NCBI GenBank assembly: GCA_002418825.1
Contig: DIEW01000092.1
Location: forward strand, 202 to 6,390
Direction of reading: 5' to 3'
DNA: 6,189 nucleotides
Source: Syntrophaceae bacterium UBA5764
GTDB lineage: Bacteria > Desulfobacterota > Syntrophia > Syntrophales > Smithellaceae
Position numbers and translations under genes: made by a program. Shown one piece after another: positions 1-5,407 of the stretch. The notes below the pieces were generated by a model. It searched no databases, was not told where the DNA came from, and worked only from the letters and a program-made list of their open reading frames with translations. The stretch's first letter is position 1. Each line of letters begins with the position of its first letter.

Positions 1-487
1 CCATCATCCAGAAATTGCTTTTCTCATCCATGCGGACGATACGCTCGGCCGGAATTTTCATTTTTTTGTTCCAGATTTCAAACGCCTCGTCATCTTCTTT
101 GAATATCGTCACCCAAAGTTTTTCTTTCGGCAGCCTCATCACTTCGGTCAGATATTCCCACGCCCAGGCGATGGCTTCTTTCTTGAAATAATCGCCGAAG
201 GAAAAATTGCCCAGCATTTCAAAAAACGTGTGATGGCGAGCTGTCACGCCGACATTTTCCAGGTCATTATGTTTGCCACCGGCACGGGCACATTTCTGGC
301 AGGAAGTCGCCCGCGTGTAACCGCGGTTTTCCAGGCCCAGAAAAATGTTTTTGAACTGCACCATTCCGGCGTTGGTGAAAAGCAGCGTCGGGTCGTCTTT
401 GGGCACCAGAGAAGAACTGGCAACCAGCGTGTGTTTCTTTTCCGTGAAATATTTTAAAAAACTTTCTCTTATCTGGTCACCCGTCAT
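1..487 (-). CDS. alaS: Alanyl-tRNA synthetase, N-terminal 162 codons (partial, runs off left edge)
   Basis: AlaRS is a class II synthetase that charges tRNA-Ala with alanine in the cytoplasm. My minus-strand translation shows family hallmarks: an N-terminal IRESFLKYF helix (6-14), the motif 1 region with LLFTNAGMVQFK (35-46), RATSCQKC (59-66) and the motif 2 block HTFFEMLGNFSFGDYF (86-101). The frame is still open at base 1, where residues NFWMM would lead into the conserved GDTGPCGP stretch of the family. The full protein is usually about 870-880 residues, so only about a fifth is here; the editing and C-Ala domains lie outside. The ATG at 487-485 lies inside the end of recX (11-base overlap), suggesting translational coupling. 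AAGGAG at 505-500 is 12 bases from this ATG but 9 from an in-frame GTG at 490-488, so the true start may be one codon earlier. Last gene seen of the pgpA-recA operon. Confidence 0.95.
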   Translation of the reverse strand, partial: MTGDQIRESFLKYFTEKKHTLVASSSLVPKDDPTLLFTNAGMVQFKNIFLGLENRGYTRATSCQKCARAGGKHNDLENVGVTARHHTFFEMLGNFSFGDYFKKEAIAWAWEYLTEVMRLPKEKLWVTIFKEDDEAFEIWNKKMKIPAERIVRMDEKSNFWMM

Positions 488-974
488 CACTATCGAAATC
501 TCCTTGTGCAATATTTCCCAATTTCTGCAAAATCAATCCCGCCGGAAAACCTCTCCTCAGCAGGCTTTGGAATATCCTTTGTTTTTCCTTTTGCGGCGAC
601 AACTCCGGTCCTTTTTTTACCGATTTTTTTTTATTAACTAAAAATTCAGCCGCTTCTTCTTCCGAAATCTCCTGTCGCGCTTTTTCTACGGCCTCTCCAA
701 TCAAATCTCCCTCGATGCCTTTTTCCCGCAGGCTCAGAATAATTTTTTTGTTTCCCCAGAGCTTATTTACGGCCAGATTGCGCGCCCATTGCCGCGCAAA
801 CGATTCGTCATCCAGATACTTCAATTCGCGAAGTTTTTCCAGAACTTCTTCCACGACAGGCGGGGAAAAACCTTTTTCCCGCAGTTTTTTCTTCAGTTCT
901 TTTTCGCTGTGCGGCCGCAGCGACAGAAGACGATAAGCTTTTTGCTGGGCCGCCGCCGCGTTAAACGCTTTCAC
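477..974 (-). CDS. recX: Regulatory protein RecX
   Basis: RecX binds RecA filaments and modulates (usually inhibits) recombinase and coprotease activity. The 165-residue product has the usual RecX size and a three-helix repeat architecture. Visible are a basic N-terminal repeat with AYRLLSLRPHSEKELKKKL (residues 13-31) and EKGF, the family landmark LKYLDDESFARQWARN (about 51-66), KGIEGDLI in the second repeat, and SLLRRGFPAG near the C-terminus. It starts with GTG at 974-972, immediately after the recA stop codon TAA (977-975). AGGAAG at 988-983, inside the recA tail, gives an 8-base spacing, so translation is probably coupled to recA. Its last 11 bases overlap alaS. The recA-recX pairing is the classical arrangement and supports the call; sequence similarity in this family is low, but the motifs and position agree. 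Confidence 0.92.
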   Translation of the reverse strand: MKAFNAAAAQQKAYRLLSLRPHSEKELKKKLREKGFSPPVVEEVLEKLRELKYLDDESFARQWARNLAVNKLWGNKKIILSLREKGIEGDLIGEAVEKARQEISEEEAAEFLVNKKKSVKKGPELSPQKEKQRIFQSLLRRGFPAGLILQKLGNIAQGDFDSDDG

Positions 975-1997
975 TTATTCTTCTTCCTGCGCCTCGACTG
1001 TCTTCATGCCCAGCTTAGCCCGGATTTCATCTTCCATCTGCTTCATGATATCCCGGTTCTCTTTCAGAAATACGCGGGCATTGTCTCTCCCCTGCCCTAT
1101 ACGGTCACCTTTATACGAATACCAGGCGCCGCTCTTTTCCAGAATGCCGTGCTCCACCGCCAGATCCAGAACATCACCTTCTCGGGAAATTCCTTCACCG
1201 AAAATAATATCGAATTCCGCCTCACGAAACGGAGGCGCCAGTTTATTTTTCACGACTTTAACTTTTGTTCTGAAACCGGTAACATCCTGCCCGGATTTGA
1301 GCGACGTCATTTTTCGGATATCGAGCCGCTGTGACGCGTAGAATTTCAGCGCGTTGCCGCCAGTGGTTGTCTCCGGATTGCCGAAGAAAACGCCTATTTT
1401 CATGCGCAGCTGGTTGATAAAAATGACGGTTGTTTTGGATTTGCTGATACTGCCGGTAAGCTTGCGCAGCGCTTGCGACATAAGACGCGCCTGCAGTCCC
1501 ATTTGCGCGTCGCCCATGTCTCCTTCCAGCTCGGCCTTCGGCACCAACGCCGCCACGGAATCAATCACCAGAACATCCAGCGCGCCGCTGCGCACCAGCG
1601 TTTCGGCAATTTCCAGAGCCTGTTCGCCCGTGTCCGGCTGGGAAATAAGAAGGTCGTCTGTGTTCACGCCGATTTTTTTCGCATATCCCACATCCAGGGC
1701 GTGCTCCGCATCAATATACGCCGCCAAGCCATTTTGCTTTTGCGCTTCCGCCACAATGTGCAGAGCCAGGGTGGTTTTACCTCCGGATTCCGGCCCGAAT
1801 ATCTCCACAACCCTGCCCCGCGGAACGCCGAAAGTGCCCAGCGCGATATCGAGGCTTAAAGAACCGGTTGATATGGCCGGAATATCCGTGATTTGTTCAC
1901 CGCCGCCCAATTTCATGATGGAGCCCTTGCCAAACTGGCGCTCAATTTGCGTGATGGCTAAATCCACCGCTTTTGTTCTATCTGTGTCTGCGCGCAT
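975..1997 (-). CDS. recA: Recombinase RecA
   Basis: RecA is the ATP-dependent strand-exchange protein and the coprotease that triggers LexA/UmuD self-cleavage. Counting from the ATG at 1997, the 340-residue product shows the IERQFGKGSIMKLG N-terminal linker (18-31), Walker A GPESGGKTT (68-76), YIDAEHALD (94-102), Walker B-like LVIDSVAAL (143-151) with loop L1 following, and NQLRMKIGVFFGNPETTTGG (195-214), which includes loop L2. An acidic tail ends in EEE. I chose the ATG at 1997 because GGAGGG (2012-2007) lies 9 bases upstream and the length fits the family. An in-frame ATG at 2057 would add 20 lysine-rich, non-conserved residues and lacks a clear Shine-Dalgarno. The Walker A has Gly where most RecAs have a second Ser (GPESSGKTT); Thermus/Deinococcus RecAs, from memory, share this. 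recX follows without a gap. Confidence 0.98.
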   Translation of the reverse strand: MRADTDRTKAVDLAITQIERQFGKGSIMKLGGGEQITDIPAISTGSLSLDIALGTFGVPRGRVVEIFGPESGGKTTLALHIVAEAQKQNGLAAYIDAEHALDVGYAKKIGVNTDDLLISQPDTGEQALEIAETLVRSGALDVLVIDSVAALVPKAELEGDMGDAQMGLQARLMSQALRKLTGSISKSKTTVIFINQLRMKIGVFFGNPETTTGGNALKFYASQRLDIRKMTSLKSGQDVTGFRTKVKVVKNKLAPPFREAEFDIIFGEGISREGDVLDLAVEHGILEKSGAWYSYKGDRIGQGRDNARVFLKENRDIMKQMEDEIRAKLGMKTVEAQEEE

Positions 1998-2006
1998 AGT
2001 GTCATG

Positions 2007-2012
2007 CCCTCC
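2007..2012 (-). promoter_or_regulatory. Ribosome binding site that decides the recA start
   Basis: GGAGGG on the minus strand is the strongest Shine-Dalgarno match near recA and lies 9 bases before the ATG at 1997-1995. The alternative in-frame ATG at 2057-2055, five bases after the thpR stop, is preceded by AT-rich sequence with no comparable site. This favours the 340-residue form of RecA and leaves a 65-base gap after thpR. Confidence 0.7.
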
Positions 2013-2062
2013 GTTAATCTTTTTATTTGAAATATTTTTTGTTTTTTTCGCGCTCATAATTT

Positions 2063-2647
2063 TTAACCGGAAAAATTAAAAGTTGCCAGCTTTGAATAAA
2101 TCGCTCCCTGCGGGGCAAGTTTACTCTGGAACAATACCACTTCCTTGCAGATAAATTCACCGGCGCGGTAATCGACGAAACTGCGCAGCGCCTCGTTGAC
2201 TCCGGAAACATCTCCCGGATTTTTAACGCGCCCCAAAGTAAGATGAGGCCGGAATCTTCTCGCCTCCCTCGCAAACCCGATTCCCTGAAAATCCTCCTCC
2301 AATTGCGTCTGAAAAACCGTTAGTCTTTCCATATCACCCGCCACTCCCAACCAGAGCACGCGCGGCCTTTTACTGTCCGGAAAACAGCCTGTATTCTCTA
2401 TTTTTAGAGATAAGGGAGAAATTGAAGCTACCCGTTTTTTCACTACAGCGCAAATATTTTTTACATCATTCTGGCCGACATTTCCGAAAAATTTCAACGT
2501 CAGATGATTTCCCTGAGATCTCGTCCAGCTTACCCTTCCCGATATTTCTTTTTTCAATTTTTCCTGCAGGATTCCGGCTGCTTCCAGAATCCCGGCAGGA
2601 GGCTCTATCGCCAGAAAAGCGCGGATCTTTTTTTCGTCATCACCCAT
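2063..2647 (-). CDS. thpR: RNA 2',3'-cyclic phosphodiesterase (ThpR/LigT, 2H family)
   Basis: Members of the 2H phosphoesterase superfamily hydrolyse 2',3'-cyclic phosphates on RNA ends and were first described as 2'-5' RNA ligases. The 194-residue protein opens with IRAFLAIEPP (8-17), the usual ThpR start. It carries both catalytic H-x-T-x motifs: HLTL at 48-51, followed by KFFGNV, and HLTL at 135-138, preceded by RRFRP and followed by GRVKN. VVLFQSKLAPQGAIYSKLATF (170-190) is the characteristic C-terminal strand region. Length is close to the family norm of about 180-190. The ATG at 2647 overlaps the cinA stop by 8 bases, and AAGGA at 2659-2655 lies 7 bases upstream. ThpR next to cinA and recA is a recurrent neighbourhood; its physiological role there is not known to me. 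Confidence 0.93.
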   Translation of the reverse strand: MGDDEKKIRAFLAIEPPAGILEAAGILQEKLKKEISGRVSWTRSQGNHLTLKFFGNVGQNDVKNICAVVKKRVASISPLSLKIENTGCFPDSKRPRVLWLGVAGDMERLTVFQTQLEEDFQGIGFAREARRFRPHLTLGRVKNPGDVSGVNEALRSFVDYRAGEFICKEVVLFQSKLAPQGAIYSKLATFNFSG

Positions 2648-3899
2648 TTATTTTTCCTTCACCGGACAAATAATCGTAAATCATCATCAGCGCCGCTTCG
2701 GAAAAAACAAGCTTGTTGCGCTTTCTGTCCCAGCGAAAAGCAAAATGGCGGCAGACAGTTTTTTTTGCATCGGTCAGCGCCAGATAAACAGTCCCCACCG
2801 GTTTTTCTTTGGAACCGCCTGAAGGCCCGGCAATGCCCGTCGCGGAAAGCCCCAACTCAGTCCCGGCAAGTTTGCGCACGCCTTCGGCCATTAAATGCGC
2901 CGTCTCTTCGCTTACCGCGCCGTGCTTTTCCAAAACGGCCGCGGGAACGCCCAGCAATTCCATTTTAGACTTGTTGCTGTAGGTAACCAGACCTCTTTCC
3001 AGAAAATCAGAACTTCCCGGCACATCCGTCAGACGGCTGGCAATCAATCCTCCCGTGCAGGATTCCGCTACCGCCAGCGTCAGTTTCTTCTCCAGAAGAA
3101 TACCGGCGACAACTTCTTCCAGCGTTTTGTCACCGTAATAGAAAATATTCTTTTTCAGCCGGGCAGTGATTGCTTCCTGCGCCCGCTTTAATCTATTTTC
3201 CGCCTCTTCCTGATTTTTATGGCGGGAAATGATGACCAGATGGTTTTCCGGAAAGACGGGATAAAAACCGACGCTCACGCCCAGGGAATTAAAATCAACA
3301 TCTTTGAGCGCGTTATCCACCGCCGCTTCGGAAAGGCCGAAGGTTTTTATCGTTTGCTTGGCCACATGCAACTGTCCCTGCGGGAAATGCTCGCGCAAAA
3401 CAGGCAAAACTCCTTCGGGCATCATTCTTCTTGCTTCCGCGGGCACACCGGGAATAACAAAAACAAGTTTCCCTGCCACGTTTAAGAAAAATCCCGCCGC
3501 TGTGCCTACAGGATTGGCAATCACTTTCGCGCCCTGCGGAAACATTGCCTGCTTGGCGTTGTTTTCTATCCAGCGCAGATTGTATCTGGTAAAAATAGCT
3601 TTTATATTATTTAGCACGTTTTCATCGGTATAAAGAGGCAGGCCAAAAGCGGCGGCTATCGCCGCCGAAGTTATATCATCAGCCGTAGGCCCCAAACCGC
3701 CGGTGCAGATCACGGCATCGGAAAGCGAAAGCAGATAATTGAGGCGTTCTTTGATTTTCGTAAAATCATCGCCCACGGACATGATTGCCTCCACACTCCA
3801 GCCTTCCTGATTAACCTCGCACGCGATAAAAGAAGCGTTGGCGTCAGCCGTGCGTCCGGAAATCAATTCGTTGCCTATTGTCAGAATAGCAATTTTCAT
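2640..3899 (-). CDS. cinA: CinA: MoaB/MogA-like domain fused to NMN amidohydrolase (PncC-type) domain
   Basis: CinA proteins act in pyridine nucleotide salvage. The N-terminal COG1058 domain resembles molybdopterin-binding MoaB/MogA folds and has ADP-ribose/NAD-related pyrophosphatase activity in studied members. The C-terminal domain deamidates nicotinamide mononucleotide. This 419-residue protein is full length. The N-terminal domain (about 1-170) begins AILTIGNELISGRT and contains GGLGPTADD (67-75), AMFPQGAKVIANP (118-130) and FVIPGVPAE (147-155). A middle linker runs to about 255. The C-terminal domain (about 262-413) contains AVAESCTGGLIASRLTDVPG (276-295), VTYSNKSK (305-312), ATGIAGPSGG (353-362) and KPVGTVYLAL (366-375). 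Its ATG overlaps the pgpA stop as ATGA. The historic name, competence/damage-inducible, reflects co-transcription with recA in Gram-positives; here recA is two genes downstream. Confidence 0.96.
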   Translation of the reverse strand: MKIAILTIGNELISGRTADANASFIACEVNQEGWSVEAIMSVGDDFTKIKERLNYLLSLSDAVICTGGLGPTADDITSAAIAAAFGLPLYTDENVLNNIKAIFTRYNLRWIENNAKQAMFPQGAKVIANPVGTAAGFFLNVAGKLVFVIPGVPAEARRMMPEGVLPVLREHFPQGQLHVAKQTIKTFGLSEAAVDNALKDVDFNSLGVSVGFYPVFPENHLVIISRHKNQEEAENRLKRAQEAITARLKKNIFYYGDKTLEEVVAGILLEKKLTLAVAESCTGGLIASRLTDVPGSSDFLERGLVTYSNKSKMELLGVPAAVLEKHGAVSEETAHLMAEGVRKLAGTELGLSATGIAGPSGGSKEKPVGTVYLALTDAKKTVCRHFAFRWDRKRNKLVFSEAALMMIYDYLSGEGKING

Positions 3900-4357
3900 A
3901 ATACACCAAAAATCAATAAAAGCAGTAATATCGCGGCAGTGTAAATTCCCGCGCCGACATCATCGGCCACCACGCCCCAGCCGCCGGGAAACTCCTGAAA
4001 CCGGCGCAATGGAAACGGTTTAAAAATATCAAAAATACGAAACAGGACAAAAGCCAGCAAAAGATTCAAAAAATTTATCGCCACCGGCAGCAGGGCAATT
4101 TGAAATCCCGCGATTTCATCAATGACAATGCGCTGGTCGTCTTTTTTGCCATAAATTTCCTCCGCGCGGTGGGAAACATAAACGGCAACACCCGTTAAAA
4201 ATATTACAAATAAAAACCGTAAAATCCAGTGCAGGGGCAAAAAAGCCAGGCAAATCAAAGCTCCCACGAGCGTTCCGGCCGTCCCCGGCATCACGGGCGA
4301 AAGGCCCGCGCCGAAGCCGGTGGCTATTATTTTGATAACTTTTTCGCTTGTAACCAT
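3896..4357 (-). CDS. pgpA: Phosphatidylglycerophosphatase A
   Basis: PgpA removes the phosphate from phosphatidylglycerophosphate at the inner membrane, giving phosphatidylglycerol. The 153-residue product matches the family in size and motifs: GFGAGLSPVMPGTAGTLVG (14-32), the acidic metal-binding signature DDQRIVIDE (73-81) followed by IAGFQIALLP, FRIFDIFKPFPLRR (106-119), and GGWGVVADDVGAG (125-137). Hydrophobic stretches at about 28-45, 47-62, 84-105 and 136-153 are consistent with an integral membrane protein. It is the first gene of the minus-strand operon and faces lexA across 170 bases. The Shine-Dalgarno before the ATG at 4357 is weak, so the start is the least certain part. The stop overlaps the cinA start by 4 bases. 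Confidence 0.93.
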   Translation of the reverse strand: MVTSEKVIKIIATGFGAGLSPVMPGTAGTLVGALICLAFLPLHWILRFLFVIFLTGVAVYVSHRAEEIYGKKDDQRIVIDEIAGFQIALLPVAINFLNLLLAFVLFRIFDIFKPFPLRRFQEFPGGWGVVADDVGAGIYTAAILLLLLIFGVL

Positions 4358-4410
4358 TCTGGAGCGCCCGGATAAAATATTAATTATTTTCAGCTAGTTA
4401 AGTTTTTTAC

Positions 4411-4439
4411 AGGCTAGCTTCTTTTTTCTTGCCTGTCAA
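4411..4439 (-). promoter_or_regulatory. Alternative candidate promoter for the pgpA-recA operon
   Basis: A perfect minus-strand -35, TTGACA (4439-4434), is followed after 17 bases by TAGCCT (4416-4411), which matches only 3 of 6 positions of the -10 consensus. If used, the leader to pgpA would be about 50 bases and the promoter would be clear of the LexA-type box. The perfect -35 and good spacing are the only support. Confidence 0.3.
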
Positions 4440-4469
4440 ATATTTTTGCCGGTGTTTTTAAGCCTGCTC

Positions 4470-4498
4470 TTTTTATCTTCAACAAAAACTCTTGACAA
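4470..4498 (-). promoter_or_regulatory. Candidate divergent promoter for the pgpA-recA operon, touching the LexA box
   Basis: On the minus strand TTGTCA (4498-4493; 5 of 6 to the -35 consensus) is followed after exactly 17 bases by TAAAAA (4475-4470; 4 of 6 to the -10 consensus). This would give a leader of roughly 105 bases before pgpA. The -35 shares one base with the inverted repeat at 4498-4515, so a repressor bound there could block it. AT-rich DNA yields such matches by chance, and a competing candidate lies at 4411-4439. Confidence 0.3.
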
Positions 4499-4520
4499 TA
4501 GAACAATCGTTCTATAGCAT
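4492..4520 (+). promoter_or_regulatory. Promoter of the lexA-like / membrane protein / intI unit
   Basis: A perfect -35 TTGACA (4492-4497) is followed after 17 bases by TAGCAT (4515-4520; 4 of 6 to consensus); TATAGC at 4513-4518 is an alternative -10 with a 15-base spacer. Either places the transcription start within a few bases of the ATG at 4528. The spacer is filled by the inverted repeat at 4498-4515, the classical arrangement for a repressor that excludes RNA polymerase. Confidence 0.65.
4498..4515. promoter_or_regulatory. Probable LexA (SOS) operator of the GAAC-N4-GTTC type
   Basis: ATAGAAC-AATC-GTTCTAT is a perfect inverted repeat with 7-base arms and a 4-base centre. Its core GAAC-N4-GTTC has the form of the Bacillus/Gram-positive LexA box, and it differs from the CTG-N10-CAG box of Escherichia coli. 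It lies between the -35 and -10 of the promoter of a gene encoding a LexA-type protein, so autoregulation is the straightforward reading. By eye I found no second copy in the window, including upstream of recA and intI. Binding by the neighbouring repressor is inferred. Confidence 0.75.
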
Positions 4521-4527
4521 AGCGGCC

Positions 4528-5115
4528 ATGAAAGTCAAGCGAACTTTACCGGACGTGGAAAAAAAGATTTTCGCCTTTTTCCGGCGTAACCGGCGCATGC
4601 CGACTTACTCGGAAATGGTGGAGATTTTCGGCGTGCGCTCCAAAAGTGTCGTCCACTTCTGGGTGAAAAAATTAATCAGCGCGGGGGCGCTCCAAAAAGA
4701 CGCCAAGGGATTTCTGGCGCCCGCGCGCCTGTCGCTGGCGTTGCCCCTGGCGGGAGATGTCTGCGCCGGATTCCCCTCGCCCGCGGAAGAAGAGCTGCGC
4801 GATGTAATTTCCTTTGACGAATATCTCGTCAACCGGCCCGAAAATTCTTTTCTCTTATCCGTCACCGGCGATTCCATGTCGGGCGCGGGCATTATGGACA
4901 AAGATTTGGTGATTGTGGAGCGCGGCAGAGAGCCGAAAAACGGCGATATCATTCTGGCGGAAGTGGACGGCAACTGGACGATGAAATATTTTTGCAAAAA
5001 AGGGAAAGCAGTAACGCTGGAGGCGGCCAATCCCAAATATCCGACGATTATTCCTAAAGAAGAGTTACGCATCGCGGGGGTGATTACCGCCGTGGTACGC
5101 AAATATCATAAATAA
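4528..5115 (+). CDS. lexA: LexA-type SOS repressor with a UmuD-like C-terminal half (S24 self-cleaving peptidase)
   Basis: LexA represses damage-response genes and cleaves itself when bound by RecA filaments. The 195-residue protein has an N-terminal winged-helix region (about 8-63) in which MPTYSEMVEIFGVRSKSVVHFWVKKL (24-49) aligns by eye with the LexA helix-turn-helix. The putative recognition helix SKSVVH resembles SSSTVH of Bacillus-type LexA. The C-terminal peptidase has an Ala80-Gly81 cleavage site within CAGFPSPAEE, catalytic Ser116 in GDSMSGAGIMDKDL, and Lys153 in TMKYF. The 37-residue Ser-Lys spacing equals that of E. coli LexA and UmuD. The cleavage segment resembles UmuD (CGFPSPA) more than E. 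coli LexA (AAGEP). I chose ATG 4528: a longer frame from TTG 4492 would translate the promoter. No Shine-Dalgarno precedes it, so the mRNA may be leaderless. Alternatives are a UmuD-like protein or phage-type repressor, but the winged helix favours LexA. Confidence 0.85.
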   Translation: MKVKRTLPDVEKKIFAFFRRNRRMPTYSEMVEIFGVRSKSVVHFWVKKLISAGALQKDAKGFLAPARLSLALPLAGDVCAGFPSPAEEELRDVISFDEYLVNRPENSFLLSVTGDSMSGAGIMDKDLVIVERGREPKNGDIILAEVDGNWTMKYFCKKGKAVTLEAANPKYPTIIPKEELRIAGVITAVVRKYHK

Positions 5116-5130
5116 TTTTTTTAGAAAAAC

Positions 5131-5139
5131 AGAGGAAAG
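5131..5139 (+). promoter_or_regulatory. Ribosome binding site of the small membrane protein gene
   Basis: AGAGGAAAG ends 5 bases before the ATG at 5145 (the GGA core is 8 bases from it). This supports translation of the short gene and the choice of ATG 5145 over the internal ATG at 5193. Confidence 0.6.
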
Positions 5140-5144
5140 CCTAT

Positions 5145-5378
5145 ATGCAAAGCAAAATTATCTTTTTTGAAAATCCTTTTGAAGCGGGAAGCATGGATAA
5201 ACCAGAAACCTACCATCTAGCAAAACTGCTCCACAAGTTTCGCCGATTTATCGAATACAGCGATTGGGATGAACGTCTGCTGAAGTGCGAAAAATACGTC
5301 AATTGGTTTTCCTATGGCATTATTGCCGCATCGGCTCTCATCTTTCTTCCTGTCTGTATATCGATCCTGACCCGCTAA
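5145..5378 (+). CDS. Small protein of unknown function with one C-terminal transmembrane segment
   Basis: I do not recognise this 77-residue protein. Residues 1-52 are charged and mostly helix-prone, with a HLAKLLHKFRRFIEYSDWDERL stretch split by a likely turn near 39-43. Residues about 54-75 (WFSYGIIAASALIFLPVCISIL) form one hydrophobic segment followed only by TR, giving a tail-anchored look with the basic N-terminal part probably cytoplasmic. Evidence that it is real: a good Shine-Dalgarno, 29-base gaps on both sides, the same strand as lexA and intI, and no longer competing frame. If co-transcribed with lexA it would be SOS-induced; small membrane proteins of that kind exist (for example the SOS toxin TisB and the division inhibitor SidA), but no homology to them is claimed. 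An internal ATG (residue 17) is a weaker start. Confidence 0.6.
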   Translation: MQSKIIFFENPFEAGSMDKPETYHLAKLLHKFRRFIEYSDWDERLLKCEKYVNWFSYGIIAASALIFLPVCISILTR

Positions 5379-5394
5379 ACTCGCCTTATCATAT

Positions 5395-5400
5395 GAGGGG
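5395..5400 (+). promoter_or_regulatory. Ribosome binding site that decides the intI start
   Basis: GAGGGG lies 7 bases before the ATG at 5408. The next in-frame ATG (5489), whose product would start nearer to that of IntI1, has no comparable site. The longer start is therefore preferred. Confidence 0.65.
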
Positions 5401-5407
5401 CTTGAAA

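Noticed and set aside
1354..2079. Long plus-strand open frame antisense to recA
   Set aside because: Shadow of the strongly conserved recA on the other strand; no recognisable domain or start signal.
2023..2274. Minus-strand frame bridging thpR and recA
   Set aside because: Overlaps thpR in another frame, while thpR carries both HxTx motifs; no support for a second product.
4374..4390. AAAATA-TTAAT-TATTTT inverted repeat upstream of pgpA as an operator
   Set aside because: All A/T with low information content; probably just AT-rich promoter DNA.
4392..4420. AGCTAG ... CTAGCT inverted repeat followed by a T-rich run, as a possible terminator
   Set aside because: Only a 6-base stem with a long loop, located in a divergent promoter region where no gene ends.
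4492..4527. Longer lexA reading frame starting at TTG 4492 (12 extra codons)
   Set aside because: These bases are the -35, operator and -10 of the promoter, and LexA proteins begin close to the ATG at 4528.
4605..5102. Minus-strand open frame opposite lexA
   Set aside because: Antisense shadow of a gene with clear catalytic motifs on the plus strand.
5115..5122. T run after the lexA stop as a terminator
   Set aside because: No GC-rich hairpin precedes it, and the next gene begins 29 bases after the stop.
5389..5396. TCATATGA perfect 8-base palindrome just before the intI ribosome binding site
   Set aside because: Too short, no extended arms beyond weak pairs, and no match to the GAAC-N4-GTTC box; it could occur by chance.
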